Shown here: positions 1-8,782 of the stretch, piece after piece | How the letters are laid out: every line of letters begins with the position of its first letter | How positions within the stretch are numbered: position 1 is the stretch's first letter | NCBI GenBank assembly: GCA_003612285.1 | Contig: RAYE01000054.1 | Span: forward strand, 1 to 39,934 | Source: a bacterium D16-51 | GTDB taxonomy: Bacteria; Bacillota; Clostridia; Lachnospirales; Lachnospiraceae | Direction of reading: 5' to 3' | Length of the DNA stretch: 39,934 bases | Translations under genes and position numbers: made by a program | Notes under the pieces: model-generated | What the model saw: only the letters and a program-made list of their open reading frames with translations | What the model was told of the DNA's origin: nothing | Database searches by the model: none

Positions 1-82
1 TTATAATGAAAAACCAAATGACTGGATAATACTATCTGTACTGGCTGGTGTTATTCAGTGTTGTTTCGTTTCAAAAATACGG

Positions 83-212
83 TTTTGTGACCTGCATTCG
101 TGTAATTGCTATTTTAACGCTTATTCGCCAGCTTTGCAAGCCCATTTTACACGAATCGAAAATCAAATTACACGAATTTCGGGCGAATAAGCAAACTTTT
201 TTCGGTCACAAA
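83..212. repeat. Cluster of direct and inverted repeats upstream of uvrB
   Basis: TTACACGAAT occurs at 147-156 and 168-177, exactly 21 bp apart (two helical turns). Its inverse lies at 96-107, matching 166-177 over 12 bp. A second inverted pair is GCTTATTCGCC at 119-129 and its complement at 182-192. A third is TTTGTGACC near 84-92 with GGTCACAAA at 204-212. The pairs interleave rather than nest, so they look more like protein-binding sites than one hairpin. I see no Firmicutes LexA box of the GAAC-N4-GTTC type. The function is unknown. Confidence 0.5.
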
Positions 213-226
213 TTGGAGGTTTTCAT

Positions 227-2212
227 ATGCCAGAGTTCAAATTACAAGCCCCCTACAAGCCCACAGGCGACCAGCCGCAGGCCATCGCCGAGTTGGTCAA
301 AGGCTTCAAGGAGGGCAACCAATTCCAGACTTTACTAGGGGTTACGGGTTCCGGCAAGACATTTACGATGGCGAATGTCATTCAGGAATTGCAGAAGCCA
401 ACGCTGGTCATCGCCCACAACAAGACACTTGCGGCGCAGCTCTACGGAGAATTCAAGGAGATGTTCCCGGAGAATGCGGTGGAGTATTTTGTGTCCTATT
501 ACGATTATTACCAACCCGAAGCATACGTACCATCTTCGGATACCTATATAGAAAAGGATTCTGCCATCAACGATGAAATTGATAAGCTGCGGCATTCTGC
601 GACAGCGGCATTAACAGAGCGGAGGGATGTTATCATTGTGGCGAGCGTTTCCTGCATATTTGGTTTGGGAAGCCCTGTAGATTATCAGAATATGACAGTT
701 TCCCTGCGTCCGGGGATGTTAAAGGACAGGGACGAGGTAATCCACCGCCTGGTAGAGATACAGTATACCCGTAATGATATGGATTTTAAGCGCGGCACAT
801 TCCGTGTAAGGGGAGATGTACTGGAAATCTTTCCGGTGAATGAGTCTGAAAAGGCAATCCGCGTGGAATTTTTTGGGGATGAGGTTGACCGGATTACAGA
901 AATTGATGTGTTAACTTCACAGGTGAAAGCAGAGTTAGAGCATATTGTAGTATTTCCGGCATCGCATTATGTAGTGGATGCAGATGCAATGGAGCGGGCC
1001 ATTGGTACGATTGAAGAAGAATTAGAAGAGAGGATTCAGTATTTTAAAGGAGAAGACAAGCTGCTTGAGGCACAGAGGATATCAGAGAGGACGAATTTCG
1101 ATATTGAAATGCTCCGGGAAACAGGATTTTGTTCCGGGATTGAGAATTACTCCAGGCATTTATCAGGGTTAAATCCGGGAGATACGCCCAATACGCTGTT
1201 AAACTATTTTCCAGAGGATTATATCTTGATGATTGATGAGTCCCATATTACGATTCCACAGATACGTGGTATGTATGCTGGAGACAGGGCAAGAAAGGAG
1301 ACACTTGTAGAATATGGTTTCCGCCTTCCATCGGCGCTTGACAACCGCCCTCTTAATTTTGGAGAGTTTGAAAGCTATATTAACCAGATGCTGTTTGTAT
1401 CTGCTACCCCTAATGTTTATGAAAAAGAGCATGAGCTTGCACGAATTGAGCAGATTCTACGTCCAACAGGACTTTTAGACCCTGAAATTGCTGTGCATCC
1501 TGTAGAAGGCCAGATAGATGACTTAATTGGGGAAGCCAGGAAGACGATTGAAGCAGGCAATAAGGTAATGGTGAGTACGCTGACAAAAAAGATGGCAGAG
1601 GATTTAACAGATTATATGAAGGAAGTTGGGATCCGTGTAAAATACCTGCATTCAGATATTGATACGTTAGAGCGTTCAGAAATTATCCGGGATATGCGTC
1701 TGGATGTATTTGATGTACTTGTGGGTATTAATCTGCTGCGTGAGGGGCTGGATATCCCTGAAATTGCATTGGTGGCAATTTTGGATGCGGATAAAGAAGG
1801 ATTCCTGCGTTCGGAGATTTCGCTGGTTCAGACAATCGGACGTGCGGCACGGAATGCGGAAGGACGGGTAATTATGTATGCTGACACGATTACGGATTCG
1901 ATGGACCATGCGATTAGTGAGACAAACCGCCGCCGTAAAATTCAGATGAAATATAATGAAGAACATGGTATTACGCCGCAAACAATAAAAAAAGCAGTAA
2001 GGGATATTGTGCGTATTTCAAAGAAGGTGGAGGGTTCTGATTTTGACATTAAGAAGGATTTAGAGTCAATGAACCGTAAGGAAGTTGATATTGTACTGAA
2101 AAATATTCAGAAGAAGATGAATGCAGCAGCAGCAGATTTGAACTTTGAGCTGGCAGCACAATTACGTGACCAGATGATTGAAATTAAGAAGCAGCTGCAG
2201 GAGATGGAGTAA
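227..2212 (+). CDS. uvrB: UvrABC system protein B (excision nuclease subunit)
   Basis: UvrB is the DNA-loading helicase-like subunit of nucleotide excision repair. It receives damaged DNA from UvrA and recruits UvrC for incision in the cytoplasm. The 661-residue product has the usual family length. Walker A GVTGSGKT is at about residues 38-45, the beta-hairpin rich in tyrosine ([12 protein letters not shown]) at about 92-103, a DESH box follows FPEDYILMI, and helicase motif VI is QTIGRAARN. The C-terminal UVR motif ([13 protein letters not shown]) binds UvrC. The ATG at 227 is preceded by GGAGG at 215-219, which fixes the start. The repeat cluster above may regulate it. The next gene starts 31 bp downstream with no terminator between, so the two may be co-transcribed. 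Confidence 0.98.
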   Translation: MPEFKLQAPYKPTGDQPQAIAELVKGFKEGNQFQTLLGVTGSGKTFTMANVIQELQKPTLVIAHNKTLAAQLYGEFKEMFPENAVEYFVSYYDYYQPEAYVPSSDTYIEKDSAINDEIDKLRHSATAALTERRDVIIVASVSCIFGLGSPVDYQNMTVSLRPGMLKDRDEVIHRLVEIQYTRNDMDFKRGTFRVRGDVLEIFPVNESEKAIRVEFFGDEVDRITEIDVLTSQVKAELEHIVVFPASHYVVDADAMERAIGTIEEELEERIQYFKGEDKLLEAQRISERTNFDIEMLRETGFCSGIENYSRHLSGLNPGDTPNTLLNYFPEDYILMIDESHITIPQIRGMYAGDRARKETLVEYGFRLPSALDNRPLNFGEFESYINQMLFVSATPNVYEKEHELARIEQILRPTGLLDPEIAVHPVEGQIDDLIGEARKTIEAGNKVMVSTLTKKMAEDLTDYMKEVGIRVKYLHSDIDTLERSEIIRDMRLDVFDVLVGINLLREGLDIPEIALVAILDADKEGFLRSEISLVQTIGRAARNAEGRVIMYADTITDSMDHAISETNRRRKIQMKYNEEHGITPQTIKKAVRDIVRISKKVEGSDFDIKKDLESMNRKEVDIVLKNIQKKMNAAAADLNFELAAQLRDQMIEIKKQLQEME

Positions 2213-2243
2213 CAATATTCCAGGGCAATGGAGGAGAATAGGG

Positions 2244-4238
2244 ATGAAAATAGGTGTTGATTATTATCCAGAGCATTGGGACAAGAGTCTGTGGGCGGAA
2301 GATACAGAGGATATGAAAAGAGCTGGTGTGGAAATTGTAAGGATGGCGGAATTTGCCTGGAGCAGGCTGGAACCGGAAGAAGGTGTATATTGTTTTGAAT
2401 GGCTGGATGAGATTGTTGGAATTTTTGCTGAAAAGCAGATCCAAGTGATGTTGTCTACGCCAACTTGTACGCCGCCTCTTTGGCTGTTTGAAAAGTATCC
2501 GGAAGTAATCCAGGTGGATAAAAGCGGCAGGCGGATTCCGATTGGAATCCGTGGGCACCGCTGTCTGAACAGCCCTGTTTACAGGGACAAATGCAGGCAG
2601 ATTATTAAACAGATGGTTTCCCGTTATGCAGAAAATAAATGGGTAGTTGGCTATCAGATAGATAATGAGTTAGAAGCCAGCCATTGCTGCTGCCCGGTAT
2701 GTGAAGAGAAATTCCGTTCTTTTGTTAAGAAGAAATATGGGACGGTTGAACAGTTAAACCAGGCATATGGCAATTCGGTATGGAGTGGGGAGTATTCCTC
2801 GTTTTTACAGGTGAAGCCGCCGTTTGGTGAACACCAGACATGGCTTAACCCCTCCTATATGTTGGATTTCAACCGCTTTGCTTCTGAAAGTACAGTAGAG
2901 TATGTTAAGTTCCAAGAAGAGCTTATCCGTTCCCTGGATAAGAAAGCGCTGGTTACGACAAATACATGGCTGTGTGAAAATATGCCAGATTTTTATAAAA
3001 TGTTTGAAAACCTGGATTTTGTATCTTTTGACAATTATCCTGCAACAAAACTTTCTGGTGATAATGAGGCTTTGTATTCCCATGCCTTTCATTTGGATTT
3101 AATGAGGGGGATTAAAAAGAAGAATTTTTGGATTATGGAGGAACTGAGCGGAAGCCTGGGGAGCTGGACGCCGATGCAGCCGACCCTGCAGCCGGGGATG
3201 CTGGAGGGATATTCTTTACAGGCGATTGCGCATGGGGCAGATGCAGTGCTGCATTTTCGGTGGAGAACGGCTGCCGTAGGGGCAGAAATGTTCTGGCATG
3301 GGCTGATTGACCACAGCAATGTCAAAGGAAGGCGTTATCAGGAGTTTTGTGATTTGTGCAGGACTGTAAAGGAATGGAAGGAGATAGAAGGATCTGTTGT
3401 TAGAAACCGTGTAGCAATTTTATATTCATCAGAACAGGAATATGGTTTTAAAATCCAGCCGCAGGTGGAGGGAATGCATTACTTTACACAGATAAAAGCA
3501 TACCATGATGCATTTACCAGCCTAGGAGTTGGAGTGGACGTCGTTAATTGGTTAAGTGATTTATCGGAATATGAGATTGTAATAGCTCCGACGATATTTA
3601 TTACCAACAGCCAAATTGAAAAGAATTTAAAAATATATACAGAGCAGGGAGGGACTCTGGTGTTAACAAGCCGTTCAGGCGTAAAAGATGAATTTAACAG
3701 GTGTATTATGCAGCCATTGCCAACTGTATTTTCTGAATTGACCGGGGCAGTTGTAAAAGAATATAATCCGATTGGGCTAGAAACGCAGAAAATTGAAGTT
3801 TCAGATAAAACCTGGAAAGGGAAACCATTTACCTGTACCTTATGGTGCGATATCCTGGAGCCAAACCAGGCAGAAGTGCTGGCTTCTTATGGGGAAGATT
3901 TCTATCAGGGGGAGGCTGCAATTACAAGAAACCATTATGGTAATGGGAAGGTATATTATGCAGGTACTGTTTTGAACCGAAAAGGGATGTCCGCCCTGGC
4001 AGAATTTATCGTAAAAGATTTGGGAATGGAATATGTGCAGGGGCTTCCTTTTGGAGTAGAAAGGACGGTACGCCAAAAAGAAGCAGAAAAATTTGTTTTT
4101 TTGTTTAATAATACAGATAAAAGACAGGATTTTGTATTCTGGGAAATACGGGATGGGGAGCAGGGTGTTCCAAAACGTGCGGTTTTGGAGCCTTTTGAGA
4201 TGGCTGTTGATAATATAAAAGAGACTTCCTTGGAATGA
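2244..4238 (+). CDS. GH42 family beta-galactosidase
   Basis: Hydrolyses terminal beta-galactosides (lactose, galacto-oligosaccharides or plant galactan fragments). It has no signal peptide and so is cytoplasmic. The 664-residue chain starts with the GH42 pattern GVDYYPEHW. The acid/base is in the Asn-Glu pair at about N141-E142 (YQIDNELE). The nucleophile is probably E299 (FWIMEE). A cysteine cluster at 148-153 plus C107 resembles the structural zinc site of the family. The C-terminal part (about 390-600) matches the trimerisation domain with a class I glutamine amidotransferase-like fold. The ATG at 2244 has GAGGAG at 2231-2236; an upstream in-frame start would overlap uvrB and is less likely. 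The substrate cannot be read from sequence, but the alpha-galactoside operon 4.5 kb away suggests plant oligosaccharide use. Confidence 0.95.
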   Translation: MKIGVDYYPEHWDKSLWAEDTEDMKRAGVEIVRMAEFAWSRLEPEEGVYCFEWLDEIVGIFAEKQIQVMLSTPTCTPPLWLFEKYPEVIQVDKSGRRIPIGIRGHRCLNSPVYRDKCRQIIKQMVSRYAENKWVVGYQIDNELEASHCCCPVCEEKFRSFVKKKYGTVEQLNQAYGNSVWSGEYSSFLQVKPPFGEHQTWLNPSYMLDFNRFASESTVEYVKFQEELIRSLDKKALVTTNTWLCENMPDFYKMFENLDFVSFDNYPATKLSGDNEALYSHAFHLDLMRGIKKKNFWIMEELSGSLGSWTPMQPTLQPGMLEGYSLQAIAHGADAVLHFRWRTAAVGAEMFWHGLIDHSNVKGRRYQEFCDLCRTVKEWKEIEGSVVRNRVAILYSSEQEYGFKIQPQVEGMHYFTQIKAYHDAFTSLGVGVDVVNWLSDLSEYEIVIAPTIFITNSQIEKNLKIYTEQGGTLVLTSRSGVKDEFNRCIMQPLPTVFSELTGAVVKEYNPIGLETQKIEVSDKTWKGKPFTCTLWCDILEPNQAEVLASYGEDFYQGEAAITRNHYGNGKVYYAGTVLNRKGMSALAEFIVKDLGMEYVQGLPFGVERTVRQKEAEKFVFLFNNTDKRQDFVFWEIRDGEQGVPKRAVLEPFEMAVDNIKETSLE

Positions 4239-4259
4239 TAAATTTATAGTAAGTCAGTT

Positions 4260-4352
4260 GTTACTATTCACGGTCAATTTCTGAAAAGACTGAAATCATT
4301 GTGCTTGCACAGATGCTTTAGCCCTTTTCCAGAAATTGCCTGTAAATAGTAA
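4260..4352. repeat. Palindromic intergenic repeat with GTTACTATTCAC arms
   Basis: The left arm (4260-4288) and right arm (4324-4352) are near-perfect inverse copies of about 29 bp, beginning GTTACTATTCACGG and ending GTAAATAGTAA. The loop holds a smaller palindrome TGTGCTTGCACA. Single arms of the same family recur at 5540-5556, near 11802-11835 and at 15887-15908, so this is a dispersed REP-like element. It may also end transcription of the beta-galactosidase gene. Confidence 0.6.
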
Positions 4353-4541
4353 TTATATCATATCTTTAATATCACTTTCGCAATTTTGTATAAAGCAAAA
4401 CAAATTATATGCTTCATTGGCGTGTTTTGTGTCGTTTATACTAATGAAATACGCTGCAAATAAAATTTCTATGCATTCCATTACACATGGGATTGCATTT
4501 TTTTCTTTTTCAGAAAGATTAATTATGCTTTCGTATTTCAT
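4353..4541 (-). CDS. Hypothetical small protein, 62 residues
   Basis: I do not recognise a family. The reading frame encodes an acidic, mostly helical-looking protein with four cysteines and no signal peptide or clear membrane segment. The case for a real gene is a GTGAGGG ribosome site about six bases before the ATG on the minus strand, and its position in a 590-bp gap that otherwise holds only the repeat. Its 3' end abuts the right arm of the palindromic repeat. It diverges from the helix-turn-helix regulator at 4832. A fortuitous frame remains possible. Confidence 0.35.
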   Translation of the reverse strand: MKYESIINLSEKEKNAIPCVMECIEILFAAYFISINDTKHANEAYNLFCFIQNCESDIKDMI

Positions 4542-4831
4542 TGATATCCCTCACTTCATAAACACATTTATTCACAGTTCATTACTCCATTATAACAGAC
4601 CATACCTGCATATGGTTGATTATATCCATTTCTGTACAGAATATAATCAACAACCCTGCACACAGCCGCCAAATACAAGAAGCAACAATAATAACTCCTA
4701 TCAAAAATATTCTCCGCACTTTGAAGTTGCGCAATTCTAAAAAATAGCGCATATAGATTGGTTGCTGGTTGTTGAGGAAAATACTATACTGATAATGCGG
4801 CGCGGCGCAAAAGGTGAAAGGAGATTAATTT

Positions 4832-5500
4832 ATGAGTTTCGGGAAAAATTTGCAGTTTTTAAGACATATGAAAGGAAATATGACACAGGAGGATTTGGCT
4901 GAAAAAATGAATATCAGCCGCCAAACCGTGTCAAAATGGGAGCTTGATGCAACGCTGCCTGAAATGGAGAAGGCTTTAGAACTTTGTAAGCTTTTCAATT
5001 GCTCACTGGACAACTTGTTCCGTGATGACATGGTTGCTTGTGGCGGGCCGTATACTAATTTGCGTGTCGAGACCGTCCCCGCTTTCCGCTATATAAAACA
5101 TGCTGTTATAAGCTCCGACCCGGAAGGGGACGCTATCGACAGAGTATTTTCCATTGCCCGTAGCTGCGGTATAGATAATCCTCGGGTTATTGGTTGGGAT
5201 TTTCCAAATCTATCACAGGAGCAGATAAATGTTTTCAATATGCATGGCTACGAAGCGGCATGGATACTGCCTGACGGGATTACCCCTTCTGACATCGAAA
5301 TACACGCACAGGACGCCCACAGGTATGCAGCAATACACATTGAAACGCCTTTTGAAAACCCTTTTGTGACCATTCCCAACGCCTATAAAACATTAATGGA
5401 ATATATGCGCGTGAACGGCTTGGAACACACGGAAAAGGATGTTATTCCCTGCTTTGAAACCGACGGAGAGTGCATGGATATTTATATTGCTTGTAAGTAG
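4832..5500 (+). CDS. XRE-family regulator with GyrI-like C-terminal domain
   Basis: A DNA-binding regulator. Residues 1-65 are a classical HTH_3 domain (MTQEDLAEKMNISRQTVSKWE). Residues about 75-220 resemble the GyrI/AraC effector-binding fold: a VETVPAFRY opening strand, conserved WD and ending with an aromatic-rich strand before a CFETDG loop. That fold binds small hydrophobic ligands and is found in multidrug regulators. The 222-residue length suits this architecture. The start has AAAGGAG eight bases upstream. No adjacent target gene is obvious; the divergent 62-residue frame is the only neighbour within 500 bp upstream. Confidence 0.8.
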   Translation: MSFGKNLQFLRHMKGNMTQEDLAEKMNISRQTVSKWELDATLPEMEKALELCKLFNCSLDNLFRDDMVACGGPYTNLRVETVPAFRYIKHAVISSDPEGDAIDRVFSIARSCGIDNPRVIGWDFPNLSQEQINVFNMHGYEAAWILPDGITPSDIEIHAQDAHRYAAIHIETPFENPFVTIPNAYKTLMEYMRVNGLEHTEKDVIPCFETDGECMDIYIACK

Positions 5501-5798
5501 TTCATTTTATAATTAACTTTAGGTTTTTTCTTGATACCATTGACTGTAAATAGTAACATAACAAGTCTTTGGTTTTAATTTCCTTAGGAACTGTTATCCA
5601 TTTCTAGATATTTTGTGTTATAATGTTTTATATGATTTTGTTTCTCTTAAAATGCAGCGATTTTTGATTCATGATTTATGTAAAGGGAATATTTTTTTGA
5701 AAAGAGGGGAAAAAAGCAGAAAATAGTGCAAGGATTTCTTTTTGTCAGTCGTATTATAAGTGAAACAGTAATAATACAACTGCAAGGAGGAAAGTGGA
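5501..5798. other. Gene-free gap with one repeat arm
   Basis: The gap holds a single arm of the dispersed repeat (TGACTGTAAATAGTAAC, 5540-5556) and an isolated TATAAT at 5619-5624 with a poor -35. Any promoter for the sigma-factor module starting at 5799 must lie here, but I cannot place it with confidence. Confidence 0.4.
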
Positions 5799-6023
5799 AT
5801 GAAGAAAAAATTGCTTATTTTTGGATTAGCTGGCGCATTGTTATTGGGAATGGGGAATGCATCCTATTCAGAGGCGAGGGTCCGTGCCTGTACTTTTACA
5901 GACAGAAACCATGATGGCTATTGTGATTACTGCCACCGTAAAAAATCAAATGCGTGCCACCGCAATGGAAGCGGAAGGCATCATTCAGGCGGACATCATT
6001 ACTCAGGCGGGCATTGCCATTGA
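5799..6023 (+). CDS. Secreted histidine-rich small protein with EF-hand-like loop
   Basis: A 74-residue exported peptide. Residues 1-24 form a signal peptide (KKKLLIF then a leucine/glycine-rich core). The mature part has DRNHDGYCDYCH, which matches an EF-hand or dockerin-like calcium loop followed by CxxC and CxxxxH spacing. It ends in a glycine/histidine tail with several HH pairs. The composition argues for metal binding outside the membrane; which metal is not readable. AAGGAGG precedes the ATG by about eight bases. A perfect intrinsic terminator follows, then an ECF sigma factor and an anti-sigma protein that also has a His-rich tail, so the peptide may be the output or sensor of that pathway. 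No named family recognised. Confidence 0.75.
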   Translation: MKKKLLIFGLAGALLLGMGNASYSEARVRACTFTDRNHDGYCDYCHRKKSNACHRNGSGRHHSGGHHYSGGHCH

Positions 6024-6043
6024 TGATGGCACTACAGCATTCA

Positions 6044-6073
6044 GGCAGCGGCAAAAAAGCCGCTGCCCTTTTT
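6044..6073 (+). terminator. Intrinsic terminator between His-rich peptide and sigma factor
   Basis: GGCAGCGGC (6044-6052) and GCCGCTGCC (6059-6067) form a perfect 9-bp GC-rich stem with an A6 loop, followed by CTTTTT. It lies 20 bp before the sigma-factor start, so it should reduce read-through and make the peptide more abundant than the sigma factor. Confidence 0.85.
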
Positions 6074-6093
6074 GGAATTGGGGGAGATTGTAA

Positions 6094-6579
6094 ATGCGGA
6101 GTGAAGCAGAGGTAAACCATGCGGTGGAAAAATACGCAGATATGGTACAGCGTATCTGTTTTGTCCATTTAAAGAACCAGGCGGATACAGAAGATGTATT
6201 CCAAAATGTCTTTCTAAAATATATGCTGCATGATGAGGCATTTTTTGATGATGAACATGAAAAAGCATGGCTGCTCCGTGTTTCTATCAATGCATGTAAG
6301 GACTATTTGAAAAGCTTTTTCCGGCGTAATGTAGTATCTTTAGAAACTGTTTATGAAATGGAAGCCGTGGTTCCAGAGGATCATAGGGAAGTGCTGGAGG
6401 CAGTGCTTTCCCTGCCGGATAAATATAAAGATGCCATATATCTTCATTATTATGACGGATATTCAGCTGCAGAGATTGGAAAAATTCTGGGAAAACGGGA
6501 GAATACCGTATATTCCCTGCTTTCAAGGGGAAGGAAGCTATTGAAGGAAAAGCTGGGAGGTGATGAGGTTGGCGAATAA
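6094..6579 (+). CDS. ECF-type RNA polymerase sigma factor
   Basis: A 161-residue sigma-70 family protein of the extracytoplasmic-function type. Region 2 (about residues 8-70) has the core-binding pattern YADMVQRICF and DTEDVFQNVFLKY. Region 4 (about 105-155) is LPDKYKDAIYLHYYDGYS followed by the helix-turn-helix AAEIGKILGKRENTVYSLLS. There is no region 1 or 3, as usual for ECF factors. GGGGGAG lies about eight bases before the ATG. Its 3' end overlaps the anti-sigma gene, the standard arrangement for paired synthesis, and it probably activates its own operon when the anti-sigma protein releases it. Confidence 0.95.
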   Translation: MRSEAEVNHAVEKYADMVQRICFVHLKNQADTEDVFQNVFLKYMLHDEAFFDDEHEKAWLLRVSINACKDYLKSFFRRNVVSLETVYEMEAVVPEDHREVLEAVLSLPDKYKDAIYLHYYDGYSAAEIGKILGKRENTVYSLLSRGRKLLKEKLGGDEVGE

Positions 6580-7375
6580 AATAAAAGATGCATTTGACCA
6601 GATACGGGCAGATTCTGCACAGAAGGAGTCTACAAAACAATTCCTGGCAGAAAAACGCAGGAAAAGAACAAGCCTGTTCTACCGGCCGGCGATAAGGGGG
6701 ATTGCAGCGGCAGTGTGCCTGATGGTAATACTGGCAGCAGGAGCTGGTGGATATGCATGGATCCAAATGCCCGTATCTTATTTGAGCATAGATGTCAACC
6801 CATCCATTGAGCTTGCATTGAACCGGTTTGATAAGGTTGTGTCAGTGACTGCTTATAATATAGAAGGGGAAGAAATTATTAAAAATCTGTCCTTGAAGGG
6901 AAAAGAATATACAGAAGCAATTGATCTTGTGATAGGAAGCGAGGCAATGAGTGTTTACCTGGCCAGCAAGGAGGATATAGTATTTACTTTGGCGGCTGAC
7001 AGCAGCAGGGAAAGTGAATTGGAGACGGGTGTAGAAAACTGTTCTGGCCATATGGGGCATGGCTGCAGGCATGTCAGTACAGATGTAGAAACAGTTTCTG
7101 CAGCACATGAGTGTGGTTTATCTCTGGGGAAGTATAATGCCTGGCTGCAGTTGATTCAATACGATGATTCTATAACTGTAGAAGAATGCAGGGAGATGAG
7201 CATGTCAGAGATTAACAGGCTGATAAGGGAATATGAGCAGGATGGGGCATATCACTCTGGTACAGAGCATGGCGGTTATGATGAAACGGAGGAAAATAGC
7301 GCCTCTGGCTGGCAGCAGGGAAACCATCACCAAAGGGGACACCACCACAGGGGAGGAAGGGGTGAAGGAGAATAG
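6563..7375 (+). CDS. RsgI-like anti-sigma factor with His-rich extracellular tail
   Basis: A single-pass membrane protein predicted to hold the adjacent sigma factor. Residues 1-43 are cytoplasmic and basic, a membrane segment spans about 44-67, and residues 72-130 carry the RsgI middle-domain pattern (SIDVNPSIELALNRFDKV and NLSLKG). The extracytoplasmic tail contains HMGHGCRH and ends in a run rich in His, Gly and Arg, suggesting metal or carbohydrate sensing. In Clostridium thermocellum RsgI proteins sense polysaccharides through C-terminal carbohydrate modules; none is visible here. Start choice is uncertain: GTG 6560, ATG 6563 or TTG 6569 are all in frame. It overlaps the sigma gene by 17 bp if ATG 6563 is used. 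Confidence 0.85.
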   Translation: MRLANKIKDAFDQIRADSAQKESTKQFLAEKRRKRTSLFYRPAIRGIAAAVCLMVILAAGAGGYAWIQMPVSYLSIDVNPSIELALNRFDKVVSVTAYNIEGEEIIKNLSLKGKEYTEAIDLVIGSEAMSVYLASKEDIVFTLAADSSRESELETGVENCSGHMGHGCRHVSTDVETVSAAHECGLSLGKYNAWLQLIQYDDSITVEECREMSMSEINRLIREYEQDGAYHSGTEHGGYDETEENSASGWQQGNHHQRGHHHRGGRGEGE

Positions 7376-7410
7376 TAGAAACAGTAAAATGCAGGTACAC
7401 ATCTTTTCCC

Positions 7411-7466
7411 CTTTGTGTTTGCGCCTCAAATGAAAATGCAGGCATTTTCATTTGAGGCTTGGTGCA
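7411..7466. terminator. Bidirectional hairpin repeat, copy 1
   Basis: GCCTCAAATGAAAATGC (7423-7439) and its exact complement (7442-7458) form a 17-bp palindrome between two convergent genes, the anti-sigma gene and the AraC gene. It is preceded by CTTTGTGTTTGC and followed by TTGGTGCAA. The same block recurs between pheA and rlmD (21131-21183) with two arm changes. It probably terminates both genes, and belongs to a dispersed family. Confidence 0.7.
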
Positions 7467-7492
7467 ATTCATTAACAAATTGTATTGGAATA

Positions 7493-8353
7493 TTATGGCT
7501 TTGTTTTTCCGCCGCCATTTTCATTTCGCCACTGCCTTGGCGAAACGCCGTAGACATTTTTAAATGCCCTGGAGAAATGGAGTTGGTTTGGATAGCCGAC
7601 TCCATTTCCGATATCTGCAATAGACAGCCTGGTAAGCTTTAATAATTCTGTTGCTTTTGTCATCCGATAGGAAATTAGAAATTCTTGCGGGGATTTCCCC
7701 ATTTCTTCTCGGAATATTTTTCCAAAATAGCTTCGGTTTAAACCACAGGAAACGGCAATGTCTTCTATAGAAATATCATTTTGGAAGTTTTGTTCAATAA
7801 AGGTAATTGCTTCTTTGATATAGAAGTCCCTTAAACGTGTTCCGCCGGTAATTTTGGTTGAGGTGGAAGAGCGTACAAAACTGTCAATAAAAAGATAGAG
7901 GTGGCCAATTAGGTGGAATGGGGACTCTTCTTTGTGGTTTACAATATAAAGCATTTCGTTTTTCATGGTTTCTGCAATATCTTTATATAGGGCTCTGTAA
8001 ACCGGCTGGTCAATGCTAAGGCCTGCCAGCTCTATTGTTTCTTTGGCGCGCAGCCCGTCAAATTCAATCCAGACATATTCCCAGGGGATATCATGGTCGG
8101 CAATATAAGTGCATATCTGATGAGGAAAAATCATAAAGCCCTGCCCGCTCTTTATTTTATAAGTTATGGATTCTCCTTTTGCATTTTCAGCATATAATGT
8201 ACCAGTGCCGGATAGGCACAGATGGAACAGGTAGTGGTTCCTGGCAGCGGGGCCAAAAGACTGGGAAGGGTCGCACTGCTCCCAGCCAAATTGATATAAG
8301 CCCATATCTACGAAATTTTCGCTTGGAAAGATAGAAAAGATTACCTCGCTCAT
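7493..8353 (-). CDS. AraC-family regulator of the alpha-galactoside operon
   Basis: A 286-residue regulator with an N-terminal cupin-type sugar-binding domain (about 1-150; it contains FHLCLSGTGTLY and GQGFMIFPHQICTY) and two C-terminal AraC helix-turn-helix motifs (IEDIAVSCGLNRSYFGKIF and IADIGNGVGYPNQLHFSRAF, ending in GVSPRQWR). The domain order matches MsmR/RafR-type activators. The start at 8353 (MSEVIF) is chosen because AGGAGGAAC lies just upstream; a longer in-frame start lacks a site. It diverges from the binding-protein/permease/GH36 operon, its likely target. Confidence 0.93.
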   Translation of the reverse strand: MSEVIFSIFPSENFVDMGLYQFGWEQCDPSQSFGPAARNHYLFHLCLSGTGTLYAENAKGESITYKIKSGQGFMIFPHQICTYIADHDIPWEYVWIEFDGLRAKETIELAGLSIDQPVYRALYKDIAETMKNEMLYIVNHKEESPFHLIGHLYLFIDSFVRSSTSTKITGGTRLRDFYIKEAITFIEQNFQNDISIEDIAVSCGLNRSYFGKIFREEMGKSPQEFLISYRMTKATELLKLTRLSIADIGNGVGYPNQLHFSRAFKNVYGVSPRQWRNENGGGKTKP

Positions 8354-8412
8354 AGTTCCTCCTGTGAATGATAAGTAATTTTTCAATATATCTTAATATA
8401 GATAATACTTCT

Positions 8413-8462
8413 ATTATATGACGCGACGGATTGCTACATTTGCTACGCAATTTTCGCAATCC
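8413..8462. promoter_or_regulatory. AraC promoter -10 and inverted-repeat operator candidate
   Basis: On the minus strand 8418-8413 reads TATAAT, 60 bp before the AraC start, with a poor -35. Just upstream of it an inverted repeat GGATTGC (8428-8434) / GCAATCC (8456-8462) flanks two TTGCTAC-like direct repeats. The position between the divergent genes suits an AraC operator. The assignment is inference. Confidence 0.35.
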
Positions 8463-8464
8463 TA

Positions 8465-8585
8465 TAAACACCTCCAATCCCGCATATTTGCAAGCAAATT
8501 TGCTTCTTGTCGGTGTTTAGCGGGTCAAGCCAGTAGATAGCACTTTGCATGTAAACATGTATTGCTATCTACTTTTGACCCTGGC
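8465..8585. repeat. Large imperfect palindrome in the divergent intergenic region
   Basis: GGGTCAAG (8522-8529) pairs with TTTTGACCC (8573-8581), and the internal AGTAGATAGCA pairs with TGCTATCTACT, around an ACATGT centre. A flanking pair, AAACACC near 8466 with GGTGTTT near 8513 and CCCGC with GCGGG, makes a second stem. It looks like a REP or MITE-type unit rather than a gene. Confidence 0.45.
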
Positions 8586-8670
8586 ATCATTATATATCAA
8601 AATGCGTGGTGACTTCAATATATTCTTTGAAAAGTCGTATTTTGGTATATTAATGGGAAGAAATAGCTAT

Positions 8671-8699
8671 TTACCAGTAGCATAATGGTATGTTATAAT
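8671..8699 (+). promoter_or_regulatory. Promoter of the alpha-galactoside operon
   Basis: TTACCA (8671-8676), a 17-bp spacer, then TATAAT (8694-8699) with the extended -10 base pair TG at 8691-8692. The -35 departs from consensus, as expected for an activator-dependent promoter. The predicted leader to the ATG at 8783 is about 77 nt. Confidence 0.55.
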
Positions 8700-8782
8700 T
8701 TATTCACAAAGAAAACAGCGCTGGCTTTATGTATTTATGGGACATAATCAGCAGCTGTAAAATTTAGGAAGGAGCGGATGCT

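Noticed and set aside
4336-4740. 134-codon frame on the plus strand
   Set aside because: Starts inside the right arm of the palindromic repeat, lacks a ribosome site and has an unlikely composition; the minus-strand 62-residue frame is better supported.
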